From assembly GCA_030633365.1 (NCBI GenBank), contig DAOVSY010000195.1:1-5873 (forward strand): a DNA stretch of 5,873 nucleotides. The letters are read 5' to 3'. This DNA comes from Spirochaetaceae bacterium (GTDB lineage: Bacteria; Spirochaetota; Spirochaetia; B11-G9). Positions 1 to 5,873 of the stretch are shown here, piece after piece (within the stretch, counting starts at the first letter, position 1; each line of letters opens with the position of its first letter). Below the pieces are notes generated by a model, which was not told where the DNA came from, made no database searches, and worked only from the letters and a program-made list of their open reading frames with translations. A program made the translations under genes and the position numbers.

Positions 1-938
1 ATCCTTTTTGCAGGGGCCAGGCTGGTTGCAATTATAGCCTTCTCCAGAGAAAGACCGTTCTTCAGGGCCTTTCTTACTATATAATCCAGATGTCCTTTTT
101 CTTCCATGATATCAGGAGGGACATCATCTGTAACAAAACAAAATAATCCTTCAACATCATAACTCTGCAGATAGTTTACAATCTCCGGAGTAATAGATTT
201 ATCCTGGAGCTCCACAAACATTCCATTTGCAAATCGCTGACGCATCCCTTCTATATCCTGAAGACAATGATCTGAATCAATTCCCAGGTAAAGTAATTTA
301 GCCAGCTCCAGATCACGGACAGAAGGGCAGTGCCCCTCGATAGCTGCAAGAGGTGCCTGCTTTTTCATATAATTAATCAGTTTTAGAGTTTTACAATCTT
401 TTTCTTCTGTTACTATTTTAGAAAAATCCCCTATCAGACTGCTGTAGTTCATTACTTCCCCAAGACAAATTATCTCAGGATACTTTTTAACCAGCTCTTC
501 CAGTTCTTTAAGGTCAATTGTTCCTCCACTTGTTTCCAGTTTTTTATTGGTGGAAGGTACTGAGCTTGGAACTCCATAGAAAATATCAATAACAGATCCT
601 TCAGAAACTCTTATCATTTCTTCTATACCGGAAAGGCCGAAGACATTTGCTATTTCATGAGGTTCTGCCACAACTGTTGTAACTCCATGGGGCAGAACTG
701 CATTAGCGAAAACTGATGGTGTGCAAAGGGAACTCTCTATGTGGAGGTGAATGTCTATTAAACCTGGTATAAGGGGTTTATTTTTGCAATCAATGGTTGT
801 AGATGCTGTAATATCAACATCTGCGGATTTACCTACGTACAGGATTTTCCCTTTTAAAACAGCCAAATCGTTTATATTCCACTGTTTTAGGAATACGTTA
901 TAGATTTGTGCATTTAAAAATAAGGTATCAACCAGCAT
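1..938 (-). CDS. Adenine deaminase-like amidohydrolase (COG1001 type), 3' end outside window
   Basis: Partial gene: 312 codons from an ATG at 938-936 run open to the left window edge, so the C-terminal part is missing (E. coli Ade is 588 residues). It belongs to the metal-dependent amidohydrolase superfamily, whose Ade members deaminate adenine to hypoxanthine in the cytoplasm. Visible motifs: PGLIDIHLHIESS around residues 58-70 with the HxH metal pair H64/H66, EPHEIANVFG at 92-101, GEVMN at 160-164 (likely metal-ligand Glu161), EGHCP at 201-205 (H203), SDH at 222-224 (H224), and VTDD at 269-272 followed by EEKGHLD at 279-285. An AGGGA ribosome binding site (950-946) lies 7 bases before the ATG. 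It is the last visible gene of the run, 35 bases after the M20 gene. It differs from E. coli Ade at several active-site stretches: IREGS is replaced by VELQDKS (242-248), CTDD by VTDD, and the Gly after GHCP by Ser206. The substrate may therefore be an adenine derivative rather than adenine. The family call is confident; the exact reaction is not. Confidence 0.88.
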   Translation of the reverse strand, partial: MLVDTLFLNAQIYNVFLKQWNINDLAVLKGKILYVGKSADVDITASTTIDCKNKPLIPGLIDIHLHIESSLCTPSVFANAVLPHGVTTVVAEPHEIANVFGLSGIEEMIRVSEGSVIDIFYGVPSSVPSTNKKLETSGGTIDLKELEELVKKYPEIICLGEVMNYSSLIGDFSKIVTEEKDCKTLKLINYMKKQAPLAAIEGHCPSVRDLELAKLLYLGIDSDHCLQDIEGMRQRFANGMFVELQDKSITPEIVNYLQSYDVEGLFCFVTDDVPPDIMEEKGHLDYIVRKALKNGLSLEKAIIATSLAPAKR

Positions 939-973
939 ATAAATATCCCTGAATATTATTATCTATGAATTGT

Positions 974-2113
974 TTAGTTTGCCTGAAATACAATTTCTTT
1001 TAGCAGATTAACTGCCTCAAAATATTCATCCAGTAACAGGTATTCATCTGTACTGTGAATATTGTGCATTCCCAGACCAAACACAAGATTTCTCATGCCT
1101 TTGTTATTAAACTGATTACTGTCGCCCCCTCCTGGTGATGAGAGAAAAACAGGTTCTTTTCCCATTGCCTTGCAGGCTTTTGTAAATAAAAGGCAGCTCA
1201 TTTCTTGTCTGTCAACAGAATATCCATCATACAGATCTTCCCAGAGGACTTCTGCACTTCCACCTGCTTTCATGGATTCTTTAATACATATTTGCTCTAT
1301 TTTCTTTTTCAGGGAATAAAGAGTTTCCTTTTCAAAACTTCTTGCTTCTCCCTCGATTATGACTTTATCCGGAACGACATTTGTTGGACCTCCACCGGAT
1401 ATTTTGCTGATATTTGCAGTTGATTTTTCATCAAGTCTTCCCGTAGGCAGGGCAGAAACGATACTCCCTGCTATTTGTACTGCATTTATACCATCTTCCG
1501 GATTAACTGCTGCATGTGCAGCTTTTCCATTTACAACACATCTGTATTTGGTTTTATAGGGAGCTTTACTAATGGCAGTATAGGGTGGAGTTTCTCCATC
1601 AAGATTAAATCCAGTAACAGCTTTAATTCGGTCAGGATCAAAGAAACCGGATCCCAAAGCTCCCTGTTCCTCTTTTATTGTAAATATCAGATCCAGGGGT
1701 CTATTCCCTCCCGGATTTTCCATACTCAAAGTAAGTATTTCCAGAGCAGCAGCTATGCCTGCTTTGTCATCGCCTCCAAGAATTGAACTTCCATCAGTTT
1801 TAAGTCTATCCTTAGTTTTAATAACAGGAATTTCTTCTACCTCAGGTACTTTGACTGTATCCATATGGGAAGAAAGAAAAAGTCCTTCTCTTTTATTTCC
1901 AGGAACTGATATTATCAGATTCCCACAACTCCCATTTAGTTTTATTCCAGCTTTATCCTCATTTACTTCCAGTCCATAATTGACTGCATAATTGCGGATA
2001 TATTCAGCTACTAAATGCTCATTCCCTGAAGGGCTTGGAATTTTGCAGAGATCAACCAGGATTGAAACTAATCTTTCTTTGTTAACTGCTGCTTGATTTT
2101 CAGATTGACTCAA
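974..2113 (-). CDS. M20 family metallopeptidase, peptidase T-like (PepT-like)
   Basis: Complete 379-residue cytoplasmic di-zinc hydrolase of the M20 family, closest in motif layout to the PepT-like branch. Family members release N-terminal residues from small peptides, but relatives also cut N-acyl or N-carbamoyl amino acids. Visible active-site residues: HMD with H83 and D85, GGDDKAG with bridging D115, EEQG with general base E148 and ligand E149, NLDGE with D172, and IHSTDE with H353. GKAAHA at 197-202, with H200, marks the inserted dimerisation/lid domain (about 185-285). The glycine-rich SPGGGDSN (326-333) precedes the last ligand segment, as is usual in M20. The start codon is TTG (2113-2111), chosen because an AGGGAG site sits 9 bases upstream and no ATG or GTG start fits near the N-terminus. 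The first 14 bases overlap the end of the phosphorylase gene, so translation is probably coupled. In this operon it may trim an amide-linked side chain rather than act as a general tripeptidase; that is inference. Confidence 0.9.
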   Translation of the reverse strand: MSQSENQAAVNKERLVSILVDLCKIPSPSGNEHLVAEYIRNYAVNYGLEVNEDKAGIKLNGSCGNLIISVPGNKREGLFLSSHMDTVKVPEVEEIPVIKTKDRLKTDGSSILGGDDKAGIAAALEILTLSMENPGGNRPLDLIFTIKEEQGALGSGFFDPDRIKAVTGFNLDGETPPYTAISKAPYKTKYRCVVNGKAAHAAVNPEDGINAVQIAGSIVSALPTGRLDEKSTANISKISGGGPTNVVPDKVIIEGEARSFEKETLYSLKKKIEQICIKESMKAGGSAEVLWEDLYDGYSVDRQEMSCLLFTKACKAMGKEPVFLSSPGGGDSNQFNNKGMRNLVFGLGMHNIHSTDEYLLLDEYFEAVNLLKEIVFQAN

Positions 2114-2858
2114 AATTATGAGCTCCCTGATCGTTCAGTATTTTTGCTGCATCCAAAGCTGCCCTTATTGTAATTTTTTCACCAGTCATAAATGCTTTTT
2201 CTTTTTCTTCAAGAGATGGCTGCTTTTCAAGCCAGATATTGGAATCACTGGATACAATAGCTCCGGTTTTTACCCCTCTTACAGACCCAAGGATAAATAG
2301 TATTGCTGCTTCCTGTTCTGCTGCTTTTACACCACAGGATGTCAGTAATTTATTAAGTTCCGTATCCTGTACATAGTAGGCATCCCTTGTAAATCCAAGA
2401 CCTGCCTGATAATACTCATTTTCATCTTCAAGTGCCTTAATAAGGGCATTTGTTACATCGAGACTTGCAGCGGCTGGAAATTCCGCAGGAAGATAGGCCC
2501 TGGAAGTTCCTTCTCCTCTAAAAGCTGCAGTAATAACAATGGGTGTTCCTATAGGAGTGCCCGGCTGCCGTCCTCCGGCAGATCCTACCCTTATAAAAAT
2601 TTTTGCTCCTAGTTTTATTAGTTCTTCTATTGCTATAGACGCTGCAGGGCCACCAATTCCTGAGGAACAGACTGTAATTGGAGTTCCTTTATATTTACCG
2701 GTATAAACAATGTACTCTCTGTTTTCTGCTAAAAGCTCTGCAGAATCCATTTGTGCCACTATCCTTTTAACTCTTCCAGGATCACCGGGAATTATTATGT
2801 AAGGAGCAATATCTCCTTTACCGCAGCGAATGTGTTTTAATATCTCTTTTTTACTCAT
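2100..2858 (-). CDS. Nucleoside phosphorylase (PNP/Udp family 1, purine-type likely)
   Basis: Complete 252-residue member of the hexameric nucleoside phosphorylase family (PNP_UDP_1). These cytoplasmic enzymes split a nucleoside with phosphate into free base and (deoxy)ribose-1-phosphate. Visible motifs: GDPGR at 25-29, AENREY at 44-49, SSGIGGPAAS at 65-74, and the phosphate loop R90-VGSAGG at 90-96. The ribose-binding EQEAA is at 181-185, and SSDSN at 203-207 carries the likely catalytic Asp205 equivalent to the Asp of the E. coli PNP SD motif. The QxR uracil-recognition motif of uridine phosphorylases is not evident, so a purine substrate is favoured. The usual EMEA is EQEA here, with Gln182 in place of the Met that contacts ribose. 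The ATG overlaps the ATPase stop as ATGA (2855-2858), with only a weak GAGAA-like ribosome site, so translational coupling is likely. Length is normal for the family. Base specificity is not certain. Confidence 0.9.
   Translation of the reverse strand: MSKKEILKHIRCGKGDIAPYIIIPGDPGRVKRIVAQMDSAELLAENREYIVYTGKYKGTPITVCSSGIGGPAASIAIEELIKLGAKIFIRVGSAGGRQPGTPIGTPIVITAAFRGEGTSRAYLPAEFPAAASLDVTNALIKALEDENEYYQAGLGFTRDAYYVQDTELNKLLTSCGVKAAEQEAAILFILGSVRGVKTGAIVSSDSNIWLEKQPSLEEKEKAFMTGEKITIRAALDAAKILNDQGAHNFESI
2123..2128 (-). promoter_or_regulatory. Ribosome binding site supporting the TTG start of the M20 gene
   Basis: The minus strand reads AGGGAG at 2128-2123, 9 bases before TTG at 2113-2111. It lies inside the last codons of the phosphorylase gene. 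It decides the start because no ATG or GTG start is available in the first part of the M20 frame. Confidence 0.7.
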
Positions 2859-3919
2859 AGTTTAGTTTTCTCAAGTATAAGTTTTTCAGGCTCTATGCTG
2901 ATATACCTGAACTCCTCTGATTTATTATATTTACCAATCATTTCTGCCCTTAATTCTGTTTCCGTAAAACTAACTGAAAACTGTGTGCTGTCTCCCTGAA
3001 AGTTTTTGTAATTTATAGTAACTGGAAGTGAATTGTTTTTTTCTTTGGTAATCAATTTAGTGTCATGGGGTCTGAAAAAAAGATTTACAGAATCTCCAAT
3101 ATCCAGATCCTGGTTATTTCTTTCTGATACATTTAGAATATGTTCATTAATACTAATTTCATAAATATTTTTTTCTCTGGATTTAACTGTTCCTGACAGA
3201 GAATTATCAAAACCCATAAATTTTGCAACAAAAGATGTTGAAGGTTGTTCAAATATAGTTTCAGGTGTACCAATTTGTTCTATTAAGCCTTCATTCATAA
3301 CAATAATCTTACTGGAGAGGCTAAGTGCTTCAATCTGATCATGTGTAACATAGATCATAGTTATTCCCAGCTGATGCTGAAGCCGGCTAAGCTCTGCTCT
3401 CATTTCATCTCTAAGTTTTGCATCCAGATTTGAAAGTGGTTCATCAAGAAGAAGTAAATCGGGTTCGATTACAACTGATCTGGCAAGGGCCACCCTTTGT
3501 CTCTGTCCTCCGGATAGATGTGCCGGCAGTCGGTCTTCAAATCCTGTTAATGAGACAAGTTCCAGTACAGCACTTACCTTTGTTTTTATAAGAGATTTTT
3601 CCATTTTTCGTCTTTTGAGTCCATAAGCAACATTTTCAAATACTGATAGATGTGGGAAAAGAGCATAATTCTGAAATACAAGGCCGATATTACGTTTATT
3701 AGGAGGAATCTTTGTGTAATCCTTGCCTCCTATTATAACTGATCCTTTCTCGGCAAGTATAAAACCTGCAATAGTTCTTAATGTGGTGGTTTTACCGCAT
3801 CCGCTGGGGCCGAGCAGGGATAATAATTCCCCTTTCTCCACAGATAAATTAAAATCTTTAAGAACAGGAGAACCTTTAACATACCCTGCATCAATATTTT
3901 TAAGTTCAATAAATGCCAT
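2855..3919 (-). CDS. ABC importer ATPase, PotA/FbpC type
   Basis: Complete 354-residue nucleotide-binding subunit that powers the importer encoded by the two preceding permease genes, acting as a dimer on the inner membrane face. The ATPase domain (about 1-235) has Walker A GPSGCGKT at 37-44, Q-loop Gln83 (VFQNYALFPH), signature LSGGQ at 135-139, Walker B LLLLDE at 155-160, D-loop SNLDAK and switch His193. The C-terminal part (about 240-354) is a TOBE-type regulatory domain with the characteristic FFRPHD at 281-286. This architecture is shared by spermidine/putrescine, ferric iron, sulfate and 2-aminoethylphosphonate importers, so the substrate cannot be read from this subunit. The ATG has a strong AGGAG site (3929-3925) 5 bases upstream. 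It is 22 bases downstream of permease 2 and overlaps the phosphorylase start by 4 bases, tying transport to the catabolic genes. Only one ATPase gene is present, implying a homodimer. Confidence 0.95.
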   Translation of the reverse strand: MAFIELKNIDAGYVKGSPVLKDFNLSVEKGELLSLLGPSGCGKTTTLRTIAGFILAEKGSVIIGGKDYTKIPPNKRNIGLVFQNYALFPHLSVFENVAYGLKRRKMEKSLIKTKVSAVLELVSLTGFEDRLPAHLSGGQRQRVALARSVVIEPDLLLLDEPLSNLDAKLRDEMRAELSRLQHQLGITMIYVTHDQIEALSLSSKIIVMNEGLIEQIGTPETIFEQPSTSFVAKFMGFDNSLSGTVKSREKNIYEISINEHILNVSERNNQDLDIGDSVNLFFRPHDTKLITKEKNNSLPVTINYKNFQGDSTQFSVSFTETELRAEMIGKYNKSEEFRYISIEPEKLILEKTKL

Positions 3920-3941
3920 TCTATCTCCTATTAAAAATCAA

Positions 3942-4721
3942 TCACATGTATTTCGAGATACCAAGAACTTTCTCGGCACTCTGGATGATAATTACTGTGA
4001 AAACAATAAGAATACTCGATAATGCAGCTATAGTTGGATCAAAGTAGTATTCCATGTAAACGAGCATCTGTATTGGTAGTGTTGAAACTCCCGGACCTGT
4101 CAGAAAAAGTGAAATTGGAACATTGTTGAAGGATGTAATAAATGCCAGTATAAATGCAGCTATTACTCCGGAACGTATATTTGGCAGCACTACGACCAGA
4201 AATGAATGCAGCGGAGATGATCCCAGGCTGACAGCTGCTTCCTCAACATAAGGGTCAAAGTTCCTAAGAGATGCAGATACAACCCTTACTGTATAAGGAA
4301 ACAGGATTGCAGTATGTCCCAGGTACAGTCCCATTATTACAGGCATTCTTGTATAATAAATGAAAAATCTTAGAAGAGCGAATCCAACTACAAGTCCAGG
4401 TACAATTGCCGGGGCAGAAAAAAACAGTTCAACTTTTGATTTCCCCGGAAAATTATGTCTGACCATTGCATATGCTGCTGGTATACCCATTACCAGTGCT
4501 GTAAACGTAGCAGCAAGACCGGTTTTAAGGCTGATAAAAAATGTTGTCCGGAACATTTTAATGGTAAATGCCTTATCGTACCAGGTAAGAGCAAATCCCT
4601 TTGGAGGGAATCTCATAATAGTTTCACTTCCGAAAGAAGCAATAATAATTACCAGGAAGGGTCCCAGAAGAAATATAAACATAATTATTAATATGGCTGT
4701 AAAAAGTTTATTGTTTCTCAT
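3942..4721 (-). CDS. ABC transporter permease, PotC type
   Basis: Complete 259-residue integral membrane subunit (binding-protein-dependent transport system inner membrane component). Six hydrophobic segments can be picked out, roughly at residues 8-29, 65-87, 101-121, 128-150, 184-206 and 231-249. The conserved cytoplasmic EAA coupling loop is clear at about 158-180 (PYVEEAAVSLGSS ... VVLP), where it docks with the ATPase. Short length, a hydrophobic signal-anchor-like N-terminus and the ALTWYDKAF stretch after the first helix (44-52) are typical of PotC/COG1177 proteins. Its ATG overlaps the stop of permease 1 as ATGA (4718-4721), so the two subunits are probably made in equal amounts by coupled translation. 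It would pair with permease 1 in a heterodimeric channel. Substrate cannot be assigned from the permease alone. Confidence 0.94.
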   Translation of the reverse strand: MRNNKLFTAILIIMFIFLLGPFLVIIIASFGSETIMRFPPKGFALTWYDKAFTIKMFRTTFFISLKTGLAATFTALVMGIPAAYAMVRHNFPGKSKVELFFSAPAIVPGLVVGFALLRFFIYYTRMPVIMGLYLGHTAILFPYTVRVVSASLRNFDPYVEEAAVSLGSSPLHSFLVVVLPNIRSGVIAAFILAFITSFNNVPISLFLTGPGVSTLPIQMLVYMEYYFDPTIAALSSILIVFTVIIIQSAEKVLGISKYM

Positions 4722-5548
4722 AGGTTTCTGGGCCTCAACATACGGAGAGAGTTATATAAAATAAGTGTTGTTACAATCATAACAACTGCAATTACAGTGG
4801 CTCCTTCCCAGTTCATCAGAACCAGGGCTTCCTGACGCATAAGGGTGGACAGAGTCAGAACCTTTGAGCCTCCCAAAATTGCAGGTGTTACATAGGCTGT
4901 TATACATCCTGTAAAAACAAGAGTTACTCCCATAATCAGTCCATCGAAGGATAAAGGAACAAGAACTCTGAAAAAGGTTCCTGATTTTCCTGATCCCAGA
5001 CTTAGGGCCGCTTCCTCAACCTCTTCCGGTATATTTTCCAGTGCACTTACCAGGGTCAGAACCATAATAGGCATGAACAGCTGAAGTAGTCCAGCTACTA
5101 TTGCACCTTCAGTATACATCAATCTAAGAGGCTCACTGGTAATTCTGGTAGCAGCCAGGGTCTGGTTGATAAGACCAAATCGCCCCAGAATAACAATCCA
5201 GGCAAATGTTCTTGCTACAGGGCTTGTCATTAGCGGGAGTATTACAAGTGACATCATTACCGATTTTTTTCTTGTTGTCATCTTTGTAATTATATATGCA
5301 CTGGGATATGCAACTAACACTGCCAGTGGTGTAACTATCAACGCAATTTTTAGAGTACGAAGATATACAAAATGAAACTGTTTACTTGTTAGTACTTCTG
5401 TGTATCTTAGAACTGTTAGACCTCCGTCCTGTCCCTGGAAACTTTCAGTAAAAACAAAAATCAGAGGAAGCACAAAAAAGAAAAGTAAAAATATCGAACC
5501 CGGCAGAAGCAGGAGAAGCAGAGTTCTTCTAATATTGATCTGATTCAT
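4718..5548 (-). CDS. ABC transporter permease, PotB type
   Basis: Complete 276-residue integral membrane subunit, partner of the PotC-type permease. The N-terminus is basic then strongly hydrophobic (about 9-35), followed by an external loop with the LRYTEVL stretch (47-53) seen in PotB/COG1176 proteins. Further hydrophobic segments lie near 66-88, 99-121, 148-170, 203-225 and 249-266. The EAA loop is at about 175-198 (EEVEEAALSLGSG ... VLVPLS). The segment TPAILGGSK (221-229), then STLMRQ and NWEGA, matches the C-terminal pattern of PotB-type permeases. The start is the ATG at 5548-5546, preceded by a modest GAAAGAG-like site about 10 bases upstream and 30 bases below the spacer hairpin. A 4-base overlap leads into permease 2. 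Confidence 0.94.
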   Translation of the reverse strand: MNQINIRRTLLLLLLPGSIFLLFFFVLPLIFVFTESFQGQDGGLTVLRYTEVLTSKQFHFVYLRTLKIALIVTPLAVLVAYPSAYIITKMTTRKKSVMMSLVILPLMTSPVARTFAWIVILGRFGLINQTLAATRITSEPLRLMYTEGAIVAGLLQLFMPIMVLTLVSALENIPEEVEEAALSLGSGKSGTFFRVLVPLSFDGLIMGVTLVFTGCITAYVTPAILGGSKVLTLSTLMRQEALVLMNWEGATVIAVVMIVTTLILYNSLRMLRPRNL

Positions 5549-5578
5549 TAAGCAGCTCTTTCAAAGATATTTTAAAAT

Positions 5579-5606
5579 CTATCCCGGGAGTTTAGCCCCG
5601 GGATAG
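5579..5606 (-). terminator. Intercistronic GC-rich stem-loop (leaky terminator or mRNA stabiliser)
   Basis: A perfect 10-bp inverted repeat, CTATCCCGGG at 5579-5588 and CCCGGGATAG at 5597-5606, encloses an 8-base loop. It begins 11 bases after the binding-protein stop and ends 30 bases before the permease start. On the minus-strand transcript it is followed by ATTTTAAAAT rather than a long U run, so it is probably not a full stop. Hairpins at this place in importer operons commonly protect the upstream binding-protein mRNA or allow partial readthrough, giving more binding protein than permease. Confidence 0.65.
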
Positions 5607-5617
5607 TATGCTGTATG

Positions 5618-5873
5618 TTATTTTGTAAAAATGGCATTCCATTTATCAAGCCATTCAGCCTCTACATCTGCCATTTCTTTAAGGTCAAAAAAGTTTAATT
5701 TACTTATCAGCTCATCACCATAAGTCAGGTTTGCAGCAATATCAGCAGGCAGTTTTATGTCATTTCTAACAGGGCTGTCTACTAAATCCATTGCTTCTGC
5801 CAATTGAACTTCATAAGAAAGCATATGGTCTATAAACAGGTGAGCCAGCTCTTCGTTCTTTGTTCCTGCAGCA
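5618..5873 (-). CDS. Periplasmic/extracellular solute-binding protein, PotD-like, C-terminal fragment
   Basis: Partial gene: the 84 C-terminal residues are visible and the frame stays open through the right window edge. The ATG at 5824-5822 is therefore an internal Met, since 16 more in-frame codons (reading AAGTKNEELAHLFIDH) precede it. The NEELAHLFIDHMLSYEVQ stretch, followed by a PVRND segment and LP, is the typical C-terminal helix pattern of family 1 and PotD-like solute-binding proteins. There the residues describe the last helices packing against the N-lobe, and the WLDKWNAIF ending is also typical. It would capture the ligand outside the membrane and deliver it to the two permeases downstream. 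The ligand-binding residues and signal peptide lie beyond the window, so the substrate is unknown. As first visible gene of the run it likely lies closest to the promoter. The stop TAA is followed by the spacer hairpin. Confidence 0.85.
   Translation of the reverse strand, partial: AAGTKNEELAHLFIDHMLSYEVQLAEAMDLVDSPVRNDIKLPADIAANLTYGDELISKLNFFDLKEMADVEAEWLDKWNAIFTK

Noticed and set aside
939..973. A terminator or promoter between the M20 and amidohydrolase genes
   Set aside because: The 35-base gap shows no stable inverted repeat and no clear -35/-10 pair; it mainly holds the AGGGA ribosome site of the next gene.
1475..1786. A 103-codon plus-strand open frame opposite the M20 gene
   Set aside because: It is antisense to a gene with a full catalytic residue set, and its low-complexity Phe/Ser-rich product matches no family I recognise.
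4360..4764. A 134-codon plus-strand open frame opposite permease 2
   Set aside because: It lies antisense to a well-supported permease, has no recognisable motif, and is a shadow of the minus-strand coding frame.
5569..5578. ATTTTAAAAT palindrome as a regulator operator
   Set aside because: It is short, AT-only and likely by chance at this base composition; it sits between genes inside the operon rather than at a promoter.
5618..5824. A 68-residue stand-alone small gene starting at the ATG at 5824
   Set aside because: The frame continues upstream to the window edge, and the extra residues complete a typical solute-binding-protein helix, so this is the 3' end of a larger gene.
2855..5873. 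Assigning the importer firmly to spermidine/putrescine (potABCD)
   Set aside because: The ATPase and permease motifs are shared by several importer classes, the binding pocket lies outside the window, and the linked enzymes do not belong to polyamine metabolism.

Overview
The window is a single co-directional, tightly packed gene cluster on the minus strand. It reads from right to left: solute-binding protein (3' end only) - permease 1 - permease 2 - ATPase - nucleoside phosphorylase - M20 (peptidase T-like) metallohydrolase - adenine deaminase-like amidohydrolase (5' part only). No convincing gene lies on the plus strand. No RNA gene, mobile element or CRISPR array was seen. Composition is AT-rich (roughly 40% GC by eye), with AGGAG/AGGGA-type ribosome binding sites and one well-supported TTG start. 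This fits a low-GC bacterium, such as a Firmicutes/Halanaerobiales or Spirochaetes anaerobe, but nothing here fixes the taxon.

Right part (2855-5873): a complete PotABCD-type (polyamine/iron/phosphonate class) ABC importer apart from the truncated binding protein. The two permeases and the ATPase follow each other with a 4-base ATGA overlap and then a 22-base gap. The binding-protein gene is separated from the permeases by a 69-base spacer. That spacer carries a perfect 10-bp GC-rich hairpin, the layout expected if the binding protein is made in excess over the membrane components.

Left part (1-2858): three catabolic enzymes joined to the importer without a break. The phosphorylase overlaps the ATPase by ATGA. 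The M20 enzyme overlaps the phosphorylase by 14 bases. The amidohydrolase begins 35 bases after the M20 enzyme. All seven genes therefore probably form one transcript whose promoter lies beyond the right edge.

Taken together, the cluster looks like an uptake-and-breakdown pathway. A substrate is imported, a nucleoside is split by phosphorolysis, an amide/peptide/carbamoyl-like bond is cut by the M20 enzyme, and a purine-like base is deaminated or hydrolysed by the adenine deaminase-like enzyme. Both purine enzymes depart from their textbook relatives at active-site motifs. This suggests a modified purine nucleoside, for example one with an amino-acid or acyl side chain on N6, rather than plain adenosine. 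The substrate idea is inference; the family assignments are well supported.
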